Made by a program: the position numbers and the translations under genes
Shown here: positions 24,082 through 31,967 of the stretch, in pieces
How the letters are laid out: each line of letters starts with the position of its first letter
Position numbering within the stretch: the first letter of the stretch is position 1
Notes under the pieces: generated by a model
Databases searched by the model: none
The model's input: the letters and a program-made list of their open reading frames with translations, nothing else
Told to the model about the DNA's origin: nothing
Assembly: GCF_001263205.1 (NCBI RefSeq)
Contig: NZ_CP012333.1
Span: 10,459,501 to 10,523,500 of the forward strand
Reading direction: 5' to 3'
Length of the DNA: 64,000 nt
Source of the DNA: Labilithrix luteola
GTDB lineage: Bacteria > Myxococcota_A > Polyangia > Polyangiales > Polyangiaceae

Positions 24082-24460
24082 ACAGGAAGGGCGGAAGGGC
24101 GGAAGGGGGCCTCCTCTCACTTCCGTCCTGGAGCCTCGTGCTCGTGAATCCCTGCGGGATTCACTCGCGTGGGGGAGTCTCACTGGCCACCTGCTACCGC
24201 CTCCCTACATTGGAACGTGATCGCAACCGACCAGAGGCCTTCGTCGCTTCTGCCGAAGCTTCTCTTCCGGCGGCTCCGTTCCATCTGTTCGACGCTCGAG
24301 GGCAGGACGCGATCGGTCGCAACGTAGGGAGGCGGTTGTCAGTCGCGAAGAAGACTTCCCCTTCGCGAGCGAATCCCGAAGGGATTCGTGAGCACCACGA
24401 GGGTCCAAAATGGAAGCGAGGCCAAGCCCCTCTCCGCTTCCGCCCTTCCGCCCTTCCTGT
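24082..24460. repeat. ~380-bp near-palindromic element with perfect 24-bp terminal inverted repeats
   Basis: The left end 24082-24105 (ACAGGAAGGGCGGAAG... continuing with the same 7-base rhythm) is the exact reverse complement of 24437-24460. Further inside, 24196-24212 pairs with 24320-24336 at 16 of 17 positions. Each arm carries its own small hairpin with the same stem: GTGAATCCC/GGGATTCAC at 24144-24164 and CGAATCCC/GGGATTCG at 24370-24388. The symmetry centre is about 24267-24271, so the whole unit could fold into one long cruciform or RNA hairpin. It stops 7 bp from the stop codon of the minus-strand ATPase gene. Related ends occur at 18029-18153. No transposase gene inside. Confidence 0.88.
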
Positions 24461-24467
24461 GAAATCC

Positions 24468-27311
24468 CTAACGCGTGCCGAAGAAGACGTCGGCGTCGAG
24501 GCCGTACGCGCTGATCTTCAGTCGCGCGAAGATCTCTTCGGCGCGGCGTGCGAACTGGTCCGCTTCGGCGGCCGTCGTCGGATCGTTTTCCATCGCGAGT
24601 GAGGCGCGCAGGAGGTTCGCGTAGACCCGACAGCTCCGTGCGAGCTCCACGTCGTTGCCGATCTCCTCGAAGATCCAGATCGACTGGAGCAGGTGCGCGC
24701 GACCGGTGAGGAGGCCCTCGCCGCCGGCGCTTCCGGAGGCCATGACCTCGCCGAGCGAACGGAGCGCCACGCCGAGCTGCACCTTGCTCTGGATCTCGCG
24801 GAAGATGTCCACCGCGCGCTGCGTGCACTCGCGTGCCTTCGTGTACTCGCGTTGTGCGAGATACGCTTTGCCGAGGCCGCGCACCGCCTCCGCCAATCCG
24901 AGCTTGTCGCCGAGCTCGTCGGCGATCTCCTCGGCCTGCTTGAGGTGCTGGATGGCCTTCGCGGGATCGCCGAGACGGTTGGACGTCTCGCCGAGGTTCG
25001 TGAGGATGAGCGCAAGGCGATTGCGGTCGCCCGTCTCCTTGGCGACTTCGTAGGCCTCGAGGAACAGCGTGAGCGCCTGGCGGTCGTCGCGCTGATCTTG
25101 CGCGACGGTGCCGAGGTTGTTCAGCGAGATCGACACGCCGACGAGGTCGCCGATCTCGCGACGGATGCGCAGCGCCTGCTCGAAGGCGTCGAGGGCGAGT
25201 TTGAACTGCCCCGAGTCCTGGTAGACGAGCCCGAGGTTGTTGAGGCTCAGCGCAATCGACCGGCGATCGCCGAACTTGCGGCGCATCACGAGCGCGCGCT
25301 GCGTCGACTCGAGGGCGCGCGGGTAGTCACCGCGGAGCCAATAGAGCTTGCCGAGGTCGTCGATGGTGCTCGCGATGCCGCGCTCGTCGTTCGATTCTTC
25401 GAAGAGCGCGAGGGCCGCTTCGAGGTGAATCTTGGCGTCTTCGAGGCGGCCCGTGTCGCGGTAGAGGCGACCGATGCGGCTGTGCGCGGCGCCGCCCTTC
25501 GACTTCAAATTGAGTCGGTAGGCGCGCGCGAGCATCTCGTTGAAGGCATCGAGGGCTTCGTCGCTCTTGCCGAGAACCTGGAGAACGTCGCCGTAGTGGT
25601 GGAGCGCGCGGAGCTGCTGCTCGGTCGAGCCCTCCGCGCCGTCGCGCAGGAGCCCCAGGCCTTTGACGTAGTACTCCGAGGCCTTCGTGTTCGCGTAGCG
25701 CTCGCGCGCGAGGTCCGCCGCGTCGAGGTAGGTGGCGGCGGCCTGAACGACGAGTCCGGCGCGCTCCTGGTGGCGGGCGAGCTGGCCGATGTACTCCTCG
25801 TGGGAGCGTACGTTCGGCTTGAACGAGAGCCAGTCGGCGATGGCTTTGTGGAACCGCTTCGACTGCCCCTTGGGCTGGAGTTTGAGCAGCGTTTCGCGTT
25901 CGAGGTTGTGCTTGAACGCGTACTCTTCGTCGTCGGCGAAGGTGCTGTCGGGGAGCGTGAGGATGTAGTCGCGCTCCTTGAGCTCCTTCAGTGTTTCGTG
26001 AATCTTGGCGACGTCGACGGCCGTCTTCTGCGACCACACGTCGGGCGCGTTGACGTCGAGGCGTGCGATGGCGAGGAGGCCACCGAGCCAGAAGACGCTG
26101 CCCATCGTGGCGGCGCGCTCGAGCAGGTCGCGCTCGTGCGGAGCCAGCGCCGAGATGCGGGCCTGGATGGCGTCTTCGACGGTGAGCGGGAGCTTCACGG
26201 CCGAGAGCTTGTCGACGTGGACCGTCCACGACTCGACTTCGGCGAAGTCGTCCTTCGCCTCGATGACCCCCATATCGAGGAAGATGTGGACCATCCGCTC
26301 GAGCAGAGCGGGATTGCCACCGGCGAGCGTACAAGCGGCGTCGACGAGTTCGTCGACTCCCTCGGACTCGCCACACGGGGCGAGAAGGTCTTGCATGACC
26401 GCTGCCGCGTCGGTCTCGGAGAGGGGGGAGAGCTCGATCACCTCGTGTCGTCGGGAGGAACGGCTCTGCGCATCGCGACCGAAGCTCCCGGCGCCGTGCT
26501 TTGCCCACTCGTCGCGGCGCGCGATCATCTCGGGACGCGCGACGCAGAGCATCAAGATGGGCGCCTGCAGGCTCTCGACGAGGAACGCGAGCAGCTCGAG
26601 CGACTCCTCGTGGGCGTACTGCAGATCGTCGAAGACGAGGACGATGGGCCCTCGGCCCGTTCGCACGCTGTAGATCGAACCGAACTCGCCGGTGCGCTCG
26701 AGAGGATCGGGCGCGGTGTCGCGTGTGGGCGGCGCGTGGAGCGCGTCGGCTTCGAGGAAGCGCTTGATGACCGCGCGGCGCAGAAAGCGCATCTGCTGCG
26801 GATCGGAGCGCACCGCCTCGATGAGGGGAGAATCGAGGAACTCGAGCTCGAGGAGCTGCCCGAGGAAGTAGCAAACGTCGCCGACCTTCCGATCCTCGAG
26901 GACCGCGGCGACCTGCGAGCGGACCTGCGCTTTGGCCGCCTCGGCGTCCATCCCTTCGACGATGCCGAACCGCGCACGGAGCACGCGTGCGAAGACGTCG
27001 TAGGCGCCTCCACCTTCACGTGCCGAACCGCGGAAGACGCGCGGCGCGCCCGTGCGAATGCCCGACTCCGGGCCTTGCGAGGCGCGCACATCGACGGACG
27101 TCCCACGCTGCTTGCCGAGGAAGTCGCGCACGAGGCGCGTCTTGCCGATACCGGCGGCCCCCACGAGGGTCACCGTGCGCGAGCGACCGTCCTCTCGAAC
27201 GGCACGCATGGCGGCGTCGAGAACGCGCATCTCGACGGCGCGACCGACGAGGACGGCTCGTCGATCGATGGTTCCGAAACCTGCGGGGGCGAAGCTCACG
27301 CTCTCGGCCAT
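24468..27311 (-). CDS. STAND-like ATPase with C-terminal TPR repeats
   Basis: 947 aa from the ATG at 27311; the frame is open for 58 more codons upstream but that stretch lacks coding character. The ATPase has Walker A LVGAAGIGKTRLVRDFL (about residues 49-65) and Walker B PIVLVFDDLQYAHEES (about 220-235). The region from about 560 to 880 holds at least six TPR units of the NLGLVYQDSGQFKLALDAFEQAL type. It resembles the ATPase-TPR part of the large kinase gene at 5496-9533 but has no kinase or DNA-binding domain, so it probably works with a separate partner through its TPRs. Cytoplasmic. Its 3' end abuts the palindromic element. Confidence 0.9.
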   Translation of the reverse strand: MAESVSFAPAGFGTIDRRAVLVGRAVEMRVLDAAMRAVREDGRSRTVTLVGAAGIGKTRLVRDFLGKQRGTSVDVRASQGPESGIRTGAPRVFRGSAREGGGAYDVFARVLRARFGIVEGMDAEAAKAQVRSQVAAVLEDRKVGDVCYFLGQLLELEFLDSPLIEAVRSDPQQMRFLRRAVIKRFLEADALHAPPTRDTAPDPLERTGEFGSIYSVRTGRGPIVLVFDDLQYAHEESLELLAFLVESLQAPILMLCVARPEMIARRDEWAKHGAGSFGRDAQSRSSRRHEVIELSPLSETDAAAVMQDLLAPCGESEGVDELVDAACTLAGGNPALLERMVHIFLDMGVIEAKDDFAEVESWTVHVDKLSAVKLPLTVEDAIQARISALAPHERDLLERAATMGSVFWLGGLLAIARLDVNAPDVWSQKTAVDVAKIHETLKELKERDYILTLPDSTFADDEEYAFKHNLERETLLKLQPKGQSKRFHKAIADWLSFKPNVRSHEEYIGQLARHQERAGLVVQAAATYLDAADLARERYANTKASEYYVKGLGLLRDGAEGSTEQQLRALHHYGDVLQVLGKSDEALDAFNEMLARAYRLNLKSKGGAAHSRIGRLYRDTGRLEDAKIHLEAALALFEESNDERGIASTIDDLGKLYWLRGDYPRALESTQRALVMRRKFGDRRSIALSLNNLGLVYQDSGQFKLALDAFEQALRIRREIGDLVGVSISLNNLGTVAQDQRDDRQALTLFLEAYEVAKETGDRNRLALILTNLGETSNRLGDPAKAIQHLKQAEEIADELGDKLGLAEAVRGLGKAYLAQREYTKARECTQRAVDIFREIQSKVQLGVALRSLGEVMASGSAGGEGLLTGRAHLLQSIWIFEEIGNDVELARSCRVYANLLRASLAMENDPTTAAEADQFARRAEEIFARLKISAYGLDADVFFGTR

Positions 27312-27429
27312 GGGCGGGTGCGCGCTTCTATCATAGCCCGCACTTTTCGAGCGGCGGAAGGGAACGCGACTTTGTTTCGCGTCCGCCGCGTCCGGCCGCC
27401 CGAAACGTGCTGCCGGGCAGAGCTCGGGG

Positions 27430-28578
27430 TCAGCGACCTTCGAGAACGCCGTCCGGATCGTCGATCGGAGGCGAAGCAGGGGCAACCGGCTCCTTCGTTC
27501 CGCCCCACGGCGACCGCATCCCCCCGAGCGGCGCAGGAATCACGGCCGAACCGAGGCCCGGAATGTCGGGCGCGAGGCTCGGAATGATCGAGTCGCTCTT
27601 GGCGCTCTCCTCGCCGCGCTCGCTTCGTTCCGGCGCCGGAGCGGGAGCCGGAGCCGGTTTGGCCGGGGCCTTGGCGGGGGCACGAGAGACGGGCGCTCGG
27701 TTGGACGGGCTGGCATGCGTACGAGCGTTCGCCACCGAGCTGTGCGCGCGGCCCTTGCTCTTGGCGATTGGCTGCTCGATGCACTTATCCATTCCGGGCG
27801 GACAGCCGATCCGGACGTGGAAGTGGTCGTCGTGCGGGAGAGCGCCACGGGGCTGGGCAAGGACCTCGGAGGCACGCACCCGAAGCGACGCCGGGGCGCC
27901 ACTCTTCTGTGCGTACGAAAGGAGGCGCTCGCGAATGGGCGTGGCCACGAAGATGTGCGTGATGTGGCAGTTCGCGTCGGAGAGCATCGCCGCGACCAGA
28001 GCCCAGTTCTTGGCGTCGTCGAAGTGTGCGCCCGGCCAGCTCGGTGCGGTGCCGTCACCTTTGAAGGCCACCATGTGTTCGGCGTAGACGGCCTTGCCCG
28101 CCACGTTCTTCACGTAGAAGCCGATGTCCGCATCGCGGCCGCTCTCGTGCGACGCGTGCCGATCCACTTCACCGCCGCCGGGCTTCGACAGATGACCGAC
28201 GGAGAGAACGGCGTCGGGGAACTGCTTCTTCACGGCGCGCGCAGAGCGATCGATGAGGTTCACGAGCGACTCGAGCCCCCAACGAACGTCGCCCTCGTTG
28301 TAAACCGGGTAGAAGCGGAGGTGCGTGCCTTCGGTGAGGCGTGCGCCGCCGACGAGGTGGCCTTCGGTCGGCGAGCCGATGCTCTTGCCCATGGCCACGT
28401 GGCTCGACGCGCTGGCAACGCGGGCAGTGGAGCCGTGACGGTTCCCGTTCGCGTTGGCGTTCGCGCTCGGTGTCGGCGGCGACGCCTTCCTGGTCGCTGG
28501 AGGCGCGGCGTTCGCAACGGCCGGCACGAGAACGAAGGCGGCGAGAGCGAGGTGGCGGCAGCGGAAGAAGGACGACAC
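27430..28578 (-). CDS. mepA: Penicillin-insensitive murein endopeptidase (MepA-like)
   Basis: 382 aa from a GTG. The signal peptide at about 1-24 ends in VANA. A low-complexity Asn/Ala linker follows, then the zinc peptidase domain (about 75-285) with RFYPVYNEGDVRWG, HLSKPGGGEVDRHASH, SGRDADIGF and HDDHFHVRIGC, matching the metal ligands of MepA-type D,D-endopeptidases that cut peptidoglycan cross-links in the periplasm. The C-terminal ~95 residues are an Ala/Pro-rich extension not needed for catalysis. Upstream on the same strand is the phospholipase D-family gene, 70 bp away. Confidence 0.9.
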   Translation of the reverse strand: MSSFFRCRHLALAAFVLVPAVANAAPPATRKASPPTPSANANANGNRHGSTARVASASSHVAMGKSIGSPTEGHLVGGARLTEGTHLRFYPVYNEGDVRWGLESLVNLIDRSARAVKKQFPDAVLSVGHLSKPGGGEVDRHASHESGRDADIGFYVKNVAGKAVYAEHMVAFKGDGTAPSWPGAHFDDAKNWALVAAMLSDANCHITHIFVATPIRERLLSYAQKSGAPASLRVRASEVLAQPRGALPHDDHFHVRIGCPPGMDKCIEQPIAKSKGRAHSSVANARTHASPSNRAPVSRAPAKAPAKPAPAPAPAPERSERGEESAKSDSIIPSLAPDIPGLGSAVIPAPLGGMRSPWGGTKEPVAPASPPIDDPDGVLEGR

Positions 28579-28648
28579 GGTGACGACGACGCCACCATGA
28601 AGGACAGCGCTGGGCCAACTTCACGGCGCCGGGCGGTACCGAAGCACT

Positions 28649-30235
28649 TCATGAAGTGGACGATGGCTCGTCGGCCGAGGACCGACGTCTCTCGATCGTC
28701 GCGACCTGGCGCCTCGAGGCATCTTCGGGATCGAGGTAGTCGCCCGCGAGCTCCTTGACGACCTTCGCCAGCGCACTCGGCGGTTCGCCGGTGGTGCCGT
28801 GATGACGAAACTTCACGAGGCCACGCGCGATGGCGCGATCGATTCGCGCGACGAGCCCTTCGGGACTGCCGAGGAGATGCTGTTCCACGAGCTCTCCGAG
28901 GTGCTCGCTCATGAGGCGTTTGCGCGCGCGCTCGATGGCCCCTCGAACCTCTCCGTCCCCATCGTCTGCGAACAGGCTGACGTTGACCTCCGAATCGATC
29001 GTCATGCTGCGGTTCGTGAGATTCGCGGAGCCGACCGTGAAGAACCGGTCGTCGACGATCATCAGCTTCGAGTGGATGTACACGAAGACGTCGTCTTCGT
29101 CGGCCTCGCTTCGTTCGGACGACTCGGCCGCCGCTACGTTGTACACGCCGAGCCCCTGCCCCGCCTCGCGAGCCACCGCCCGCAACGCGTCGATCACCTC
29201 GGCCTGCGCAGGACCGATCGTGAGCTCCTCCTTCAGGCTCGACGGGCGCCTGGGCAGGACGATGATCACGTCGAGCGCGGGCCGCGTTGCATCGCGCAGC
29301 CGCGCGACGAGGGCGTCGCGAACGGCGGCGGAGGTGAGGTACTGCGTTTCGATGTACACGAGCCGTTCGGCTTCGCGAATGGCGCTCACGTAGAGGTCGC
29401 GAATCTCACGCGAAGGCTCCGGACCCCCGCCAACGGGCACCGTGCGCGAGAGCGCGACCTTCGTGCGCGGCATCCGCAGCGTGGTCGGAACATGCCGAGG
29501 GTCGAGCCCCCCTGCCCGGCGATCGATGAGCGCCTCGGCGTCGAGCGCTTCACCCGTCGCGTGCGCCCATCGCTCGACGAAGAGCTCGACGAGCGACTCG
29601 GCGGGAGCACCGGGCAGCAGCATCTGGACTTCGTGGTACGGCGCATAGAGCTCGCCGCGCGCGGAGCGTCGCGGATCGTGCGCAAGATGGGTGGAGGCGT
29701 CCCAACGCGATTGACAGAGATCAGCGCTGCCGGTGAAGGCAACGCGTCCGTCGACGATGGCCACCTTCTGGTGATGCGAGCCAGGCGAAGGCACGGTGGC
29801 GTCGTACTTGAAGTGGAATCGATCGCACGTGACCACGTCGAAGACGACCTTCTGGAGGATCTCGCGTTCGAGCGCGAAGACCACGCTGTGGTCCCACGCG
29901 AGAATCCTCACTTCGAGGTCCGGTCGTTCGCGGCAGAGGCGATCGAGCGTGCGCAGCAGGCGGAAGTCTCGACCGTTCGCGCCCGGCGGGAGGTCTTCGC
30001 CTCGCACGAGCTCGACGTCACTGTCGAACTGCCAGCCGAGCAAGAGCACGCTCCGCCTCGCCCTCTGCGCAGCTTCGTAGAACGCCACATAGTAATCGTG
30101 CGCGTCGACGAGCAATCCCGAGCTCACGTCGGGATGGATTCGCCAGGCACCGGCTTCAGGAATAGGCGGAAAAGGCTGGTCGGAACGCGTCACGGCTCGA
30201 GGCGCACGAAGCAGCTTTCGCGCCGAGCATGGCAT
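28649..30235 (-). CDS. Phospholipase D-family / cardiolipin-synthase-like protein
   Basis: 528 aa; GTG at 30193 is an alternative start that removes 14 residues. Two HxKxxxxD motifs define the active site: HHQKVAIVDGRVAFTGSADL in the first half and IHSKLMIVDDRFFTVGSANL in the second. The architecture fits PLD-superfamily phosphatidyl transferases or hydrolases. No N-terminal membrane helices are present, unlike classical Cls enzymes, so it may be a soluble or peripheral phospholipase D. Substrate not determinable. Divergent from the GST-like gene. Confidence 0.9.
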   Translation of the reverse strand: MPCSARKLLRAPRAVTRSDQPFPPIPEAGAWRIHPDVSSGLLVDAHDYYVAFYEAAQRARRSVLLLGWQFDSDVELVRGEDLPPGANGRDFRLLRTLDRLCRERPDLEVRILAWDHSVVFALEREILQKVVFDVVTCDRFHFKYDATVPSPGSHHQKVAIVDGRVAFTGSADLCQSRWDASTHLAHDPRRSARGELYAPYHEVQMLLPGAPAESLVELFVERWAHATGEALDAEALIDRRAGGLDPRHVPTTLRMPRTKVALSRTVPVGGGPEPSREIRDLYVSAIREAERLVYIETQYLTSAAVRDALVARLRDATRPALDVIIVLPRRPSSLKEELTIGPAQAEVIDALRAVAREAGQGLGVYNVAAAESSERSEADEDDVFVYIHSKLMIVDDRFFTVGSANLTNRSMTIDSEVNVSLFADDGDGEVRGAIERARKRLMSEHLGELVEQHLLGSPEGLVARIDRAIARGLVKFRHHGTTGEPPSALAKVVKELAGDYLDPEDASRRQVATIERRRSSADEPSSTS

Positions 30236-30435
30236 TCCTGCGTGTCTTCACGTCTCCGCGCGGATTCGCGCCAGCGTCGTTCGCGGCCGGATTGTCACGT
30301 GCACCGACGAGCGAGACATTCGATCTCGCCCGTACGTAGCCCGACGTATCGAATCTCGACGGTCACGCAAGAACACCAGGTAGAGCGCCAAGAAAAGCGC
30401 CGCCGTGCTCGGGGACGCGCGAGACTGCGAAGGAG

Positions 30436-31194
30436 ATGACGACCTCCGGACTCATCCTCGTAGGAGAGGGATTCTCTCCGTGGACGGAAAAAGCACGATG
30501 GGCGCTCGACCATCATCGGATCCCCTATCGTTACGAGGAGTACACGCCGCTCCTGAGCGAGCCCTGGCTTCGGCTTCGCGCGCGCCGCACCCGCGGCGCG
30601 ATCAGCGTGCCGTATCTGCTGGGCCCGGGCGGCTTCTCGCTGGGCGATTCGTTCGCCATTGCCCAGGAAGCCGATCGGCGCGGACGCGAAGAATGCCTCG
30701 TGCCGCTCGACCTCATGCCGGACATCACCGCGTGGAACGAGCGCGCGGAGCGACTCATGCGCGCGGGACGGTCGCGCATTCTCGAGCAGACCGAGCAGCG
30801 CAAGGACGTCCAGCTCGAGAGCCTGCCCCAAGAGCTTCCTCGTGGGATTCGCCGCGTCCTCACACCGACGGTCCGCGTCGGCACGGCCTATCTCCGGAAG
30901 AAGTACGCGGTGCGCGTCGTGCCGGACGAGGAGCTTGAGGTGGAGCTCGCCGCGGTTCGTGCCGCCATCGCGGGCGATCCGTCCAGAGCGCTGCTCGGAC
31001 GCTTCACGTTGGCCGACATCGCGATGGCGAGCGCACTTCAAGCCGTGCGACCCCACGCAACGCAGCCGGTGGGCCTCCTCTCCGCGCAGCGCGCCGCGTG
31101 GGAACGCCGAGAGCTGGCGGCACGCTGGGAGGACGTCCTCGCGTGGCGTGACGCGATGGTCACGAAGCGCCCCTCCCCGGTAGCGGCGCCGTAG
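30436..31194 (+). CDS. Glutathione S-transferase-like protein
   Basis: 252 aa. Residues about 5-85 form a thioredoxin-like GST N-domain: GFSPWTEKARWALDHH has the usual active-site region with Ser14, and VPYLLGPGGFSLGDSFAI has the cis-Pro and Ser-Asp glutathione contacts. The C-terminal part (about 95-240) is helical, with the N-capping-like FTLADIAMAS. It probably conjugates glutathione or binds ligands in the cytoplasm; substrate unknown. 44 bp separate it from the next gene, so the two may be co-transcribed. Confidence 0.8.
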   Translation: MTTSGLILVGEGFSPWTEKARWALDHHRIPYRYEEYTPLLSEPWLRLRARRTRGAISVPYLLGPGGFSLGDSFAIAQEADRRGREECLVPLDLMPDITAWNERAERLMRAGRSRILEQTEQRKDVQLESLPQELPRGIRRVLTPTVRVGTAYLRKKYAVRVVPDEELEVELAAVRAAIAGDPSRALLGRFTLADIAMASALQAVRPHATQPVGLLSAQRAAWERRELAARWEDVLAWRDAMVTKRPSPVAAP

Positions 31195-31238
31195 GAGCTT
31201 GCAGGCGCCTCGCCCCGGGCTATACAGCGTGGCTCGGC

Positions 31239-31934
31239 ATGTCGAACGACGACGCGGTGGAAGACCTCGAGGCGCTCTGGGGAGACGCCGAGCCGTGGCA
31301 ATCCATCGTGCCCTCTGACTGCCTGCTCGTTCGCGCAGACGAAGAATGGTTCGGAGCAGCGGGACGGTTCCATCGAACGCGGACGGTCGACTTCGCGAAG
31401 CTGATCGGCGCGTCCGAGCTCGAAGCGCTTCGGAGCGAGGCGTTGGAGAGCGCAGCGCGGATCGGCTTTCGCGCGGAGGCGGGGCGCGAGGAAGGCCTCC
31501 TCGAACGCGGCGCCGCGTTGCTTCGGATCTCGGTCGTCTCGGAGCCCGTTCTCGCGGCCGTGGGCATCGCCGCCGTGCTGCGGCTCGAGCTGCGAGAGGA
31601 CAGCACGGCCACTCCATCGTTCGGGCCTTCGACGCTCGCCGGCACACTGCTCGGCAAGCGCCTCCGCGTGACCGCGGCCCCGTCACGGAGCCGACGTGAG
31701 CGCTTCTATTCCCTCCAAGGCATGCTCGCCGAGGAGCTGGTCGAAACGTTCGAATACCCGGAGACGGTGGCACCGAGCGTGCTCGATCGGGTGCTCGGAA
31801 GCGCCAGAGACGACGCGGGCACGTGGACGTCGGTCTTCGCAGGACCGACGGACCAAACGAGCTTTGCGGTCGAAGTGGCGAGCGTGAACGGCACGTTGCG
31901 CGCGGTGCTCACCACCGCCCAGCCTCGCGATTGA
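31239..31934 (+). CDS. Unrecognised cytoplasmic protein
   Basis: 231 aa. Family not recognised. There is no signal peptide or strong membrane segment, only one moderately hydrophobic stretch, VVSEPVLAAVGIAAVLRLEL (about 98-117). It is otherwise mixed helix and strand, with an acidic N-terminus (DDAVEDLEALWGDAEPW). It follows the GST-like gene after 44 bp and converges on the RND pump. Composition and codon pattern match the neighbours. Confidence 0.6.
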   Translation: MSNDDAVEDLEALWGDAEPWQSIVPSDCLLVRADEEWFGAAGRFHRTRTVDFAKLIGASELEALRSEALESAARIGFRAEAGREEGLLERGAALLRISVVSEPVLAAVGIAAVLRLELREDSTATPSFGPSTLAGTLLGKRLRVTAAPSRSRRERFYSLQGMLAEELVETFEYPETVAPSVLDRVLGSARDDAGTWTSVFAGPTDQTSFAVEVASVNGTLRAVLTTAQPRD

Positions 31935-31967
31935 AGGGGGCGACTGAAGGGGGTGATTGAAGGAACG
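31929..31967. repeat. Three imperfect 13-bp tandem repeats between convergent genes
   Basis: Units gattgaagggggc, gactgaagggggt and gattgaaggaacg run head to tail. The first includes the stop codon of the preceding plus-strand gene, and the last ends exactly before the stop of the RND gene. Probably a replication-slippage product. Confidence 0.7.

Noticed and set aside
23830..24183. Minus-strand 117-codon frame with acidic heptads
   Set aside because: Openness comes from the 21-bp array; part of the frame lies in the palindromic element, and no ribosome binding site is seen.
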